In this document: positions 62,093-64,000 of the stretch, piece by piece
Numbering within the stretch: position 1 is the stretch's first letter
Layout of the letters: every line of letters starts with the position of its first letter
NCBI GenBank assembly: GCA_963746265.1
Contig: CAVVAM010000014.1
Span: 124,001 to 188,000, forward strand
Origin: Ilumatobacter sp963746265
GTDB taxonomy: Bacteria; Actinomycetota; Acidimicrobiia; Acidimicrobiales; Ilumatobacteraceae
Direction: 5' to 3'
DNA length: 64,000 nucleotides
Program-made: the position numbers and the translations under genes
Notes under the pieces: model-generated
Database searches by the model: none
What the model was told of the DNA's origin: nothing
What the model saw: the letters and a program-made list of their open reading frames with translations, nothing else

Positions 62093-62929
62093 TCAGTCGA
62101 ACAACCATCCCAGGCGAGGGCCGGAGTCGTCGGCCCGTCGATCGTGCTCGATGAACCATTCGCGACCGAAGGCCTGGGCGAACATGTCAGGTGGCATCTG
62201 CAGGAAGAAGCTCTGATCGCTGACCTGACTGCGGTGAGCGGCGATCGCTGCTCGCTTCTGCTCCACGAACGCGGACACGTCGACGCCGAGGGTCAGCTCC
62301 GATTCCGGCGTGCCCATCGGATTGCCGTCGTCCATCGGCGCATCGGGATCGAACACCTCGCCGTCGTCGTCCGACGGACCGAAGTCGTCGACACCCATCT
62401 CCTTGGCCATCTGGATGCCGCGACGCATCTCGTCCCGGTTCATCGTCGCTTCGAGGACACGCAGCGAGGGGAGTTCGGCGGCGACGAGCTCGGCCGCTCG
62501 CTTGCCGACACGGTGGACCTTGATGTGATCCGGGTGGCCGTAGCCTCCGTGCCAGTCGTAGATCGTGAGCACATCGACGCGTTCCTCGGCCAGGATGTCC
62601 GCGAGGCGGCCGGCCGCCTCGTCGAGGTCGGCCTGCCAGAACGAGCCGGTGTGACCGTTCGCATCCCAGCCCGTCATGCCCGAGTCGGTGTAGTCGAGGA
62701 ACAGCACGCAGTCGATCCCCAGTGCAGCGGCCGACGCCGCGGTCTCCGTTCGACGGCGGTCGGCCAGCGACTCCTCCGGCTCGAGGTCGTCGGGGACCTC
62801 GCCGTGAGCACCGTCGGTCGCGACGACCAGGATCACGCGATGCCCCTCGGCGTGGGCGCGAGCCATCGACCCACCCGTCGAGATCGCCTCGTCGTCGGGA
62901 TGCGCGTGGAAGCAGGCGAGCGTTGCCAT
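62093..62929 (-). CDS. PIG-L family zinc deacetylase (Mca/MshB-like)
   Basis: 278 residues. Zinc site: FHAHPDDEAISTGGSMARA (AHPDDE motif) and GGYGHPDHIKVHRVGKRAAE (GHPDH). The family removes acetyl groups from N-acetylglucosamine-type substrates; actinobacterial members include MshB and the mycothiol S-conjugate amidase Mca. A mycothiol link is plausible in this organism, but the substrate cannot be told. It begins immediately before the CoA-transferase stop (no gap), so translation is probably coupled. Confidence 0.87.
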   Translation of the reverse strand: MATLACFHAHPDDEAISTGGSMARAHAEGHRVILVVATDGAHGEVPDDLEPEESLADRRRTETAASAAALGIDCVLFLDYTDSGMTGWDANGHTGSFWQADLDEAAGRLADILAEERVDVLTIYDWHGGYGHPDHIKVHRVGKRAAELVAAELPSLRVLEATMNRDEMRRGIQMAKEMGVDDFGPSDDDGEVFDPDAPMDDGNPMGTPESELTLGVDVSAFVEQKRAAIAAHRSQVSDQSFFLQMPPDMFAQAFGREWFIEHDRRADDSGPRLGWLFD

Positions 62930-64000
62930 TCAGGCCTGCTTGACGGCGCCCGACGCAACGAGTTCGCCGACCCGATCTCCGGCGATGCCCCACTCTCGCA
63001 GGACCTCGACGGTGTGTTGACCGTCGTGCGCCGGCGGACGGTCGATCGTCGCTTCCGTGCGACTGAAGCGGGGTGCGGGAGCCGGTTGCGTCATCCCATC
63101 GACCTCGACGAACGTGCCCCGCTCGACGTTGTGAGGATGCCGTGCGGCTTCCTCCATGCGCAGCACGGGAGCGAAGCACACGTCGGTGTGTTCCATGATC
63201 GCACACCACTCGTCGCGAGTCTTCGTGACGAACAGCTCGCCGAGGCGGCGTTTGAGGTCCGGCCATCGGTTGCGATCCATCTGCTGGGCGAAGTCGGCGT
63301 CGTCCGCCAGGCCGGTGAGACGAATCAGCTCCGCGTAGAACTGCGGTTCGATCGAACCGATCGAGACGTATTCGCCGTCGGCGCACTCGTAGACGTCGTA
63401 GAAGTGGGCGCCGGTGTCCAGCAGGTTGACGCCCCGCTGCGACTGGTCGTGGAATCCGGTCTGGGTCATCGTCCAGAACATGGTCATCAAGGTCGCGGTC
63501 CCATCGACCATCGCCGTGTCGACCACCTGCCCCTCGCCGCTGCGGACGGCTTCGAGCAGCGCACACACGACACCGAAGGCGAGGAACATGCCACCCCCGC
63601 CGAAGTCGCCGACCATGTTCATCGGTGGCGTCGGCGGCTGCCCGGCGCGCCCGAAGTGCGCCAGGGCGCCCGCCAGCGCGATGTAGTTGATGTCGTGGCC
63701 GGCGGCGTGCGCGTACGGCCCGTCCTGACCCCATCCGGTCATCCGGCCGAAGACCAGCCTCGGGTTGCGGTCCAGGCACACGTCGGGACCGACGCCGAGT
63801 CGCTCCATCACCCCGGGACGAAAGCCTTCGATGAGCGCGTCGGCCCGCTCGACGAGGTCGAGCAACGTCGCGACACCGTCCGGGTGCTTCAGGTCGATCG
63901 CGATGTTTCGGCGATTGCGCCGCAAGATGTCCGGGTGCGGTGTGTCGGGCGCGGAGCCACGCACCATGCCGGCTCGTTCGACCCGGACGACCTCGGCCCC
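62930..64000 (-). CDS. family III CoA-transferase / alpha-methylacyl-CoA racemase-like, 5'-truncated
   Basis: The frame is open through the right edge; at least 356 residues are present, beginning GAEVVRVERAGMVRGSA, which is the usual segment near residue 30-40 of CaiB/Amacr proteins. Further blocks: RRNRRNIAIDLKHPDGVATL, ALIEGFRPGVMERLGVG, GWGQDGPYAHAAGHDINYIA (active-site His-Asp region) and VVDTAMVDGTATLM (catalytic Asp). Resembles alpha-methylacyl-CoA racemase more than CoA transferases. Only the N-terminal ~30 residues lie outside the window. Coupled to the PIG-L gene downstream. Confidence 0.87.
   Translation of the reverse strand, partial: GAEVVRVERAGMVRGSAPDTPHPDILRRNRRNIAIDLKHPDGVATLLDLVERADALIEGFRPGVMERLGVGPDVCLDRNPRLVFGRMTGWGQDGPYAHAAGHDINYIALAGALAHFGRAGQPPTPPMNMVGDFGGGGMFLAFGVVCALLEAVRSGEGQVVDTAMVDGTATLMTMFWTMTQTGFHDQSQRGVNLLDTGAHFYDVYECADGEYVSIGSIEPQFYAELIRLTGLADDADFAQQMDRNRWPDLKRRLGELFVTKTRDEWCAIMEHTDVCFAPVLRMEEAARHPHNVERGTFVEVDGMTQPAPAPRFSRTEATIDRPPAHDGQHTVEVLREWGIAGDRVGELVASGAVKQA

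Noticed and set aside
1..64000. CRISPR arrays, insertion sequences, prophage or integrase genes
   Set aside because: No repeat-spacer pattern, transposase, integrase, terminal inverted repeats or phage structural genes were seen anywhere in the window.

Overview
The window is a 64 kb piece of a very GC-rich bacterial chromosome. The gene content and order point to an actinobacterium, most likely of the class Acidimicrobiia (Ilumatobacter-like; this placement is inferred, no marker was compared). Supporting signs are the chain rsmD-coaD-SepIVA-like-DUF177-rpmF-plsX followed by acpP-rnc-mutM-smc-ftsY-ffh-rpsP-KH-rimM-trmD-rplS-yraN, GTP-type PEP carboxykinase, DUF3040 and DUF6629 proteins, mycothiol-linked families (maleylpyruvate isomerase-like, PIG-L/Mca-like) and many GTG starts. 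No rRNA, tRNA, CRISPR array, insertion sequence or prophage was found.

Layout. 1-9147: accessory and metabolic genes (methyltransferase fragment, mycothiol-dependent isomerase-like protein, CorA, short neutral ceramidase-like enzyme, PsuG, TrmA-like RNA methyltransferase, an SDR-TetR operon with a visible palindromic operator, a small acidic protein, Rpe). 9439-17227: a membrane protein followed by a carbohydrate island (GH65 phosphorylase coupled to a universal stress protein, convergent debranching-type glucosidase, zinc-ribbon protein, GT4 glycosyltransferase, DUF3040 protein). 17228-18136: about 0.9 kb without an intact gene, holding what looks like a decayed lipoprotein-like gene. 18137-24480: an AddB/AddA-like helicase-nuclease pair. 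25331-48252: the conserved information-processing and envelope block, nearly all on the minus strand, interrupted by a kinase plus PLP-phospholyase pair (28541-30885), two related lipoproteins (32510-35482) and a broken PAS-GGDEF gene (36745-37762). 48296-64000: nth, ankyrin protein, secreted repeat-type protein, recG with a DAK2/FakA-like gene, a frameshifted DEAD-box helicase, rpmB with a cold-shock-like gene, pckG with a structured leader, membrane and lipoproteins, a PIG-L deacetylase and a truncated CoA-transferase.

How the genes work together. The central block holds ribosome assembly and modification (rpsP, rimM, trmD, rplS, rpmF, rsmD, KH protein), co-translational targeting (ffh, ftsY), chromosome organisation and repair (smc, mutM, nth, recG, AddAB-like), lipid synthesis (acpP, plsX) and septal growth (SepIVA-like). 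The accessory genes point to alpha-glucan/disaccharide turnover, gluconeogenesis (pckG with a cre-like operator), and salvage of phosphorylated amino alcohols (kinase plus phospholyase).

Data quality. Three genes that otherwise look functional (DEAD-box helicase, PAS-GGDEF protein, lipoprotein at 32510-33669) carry single-base frameshifts with coding-quality sequence on both sides. These may be real mutations or assembly indels; the raw reads would decide. The remnant at about 17320-17750 carries both a stop and two frame changes and looks more like true decay.
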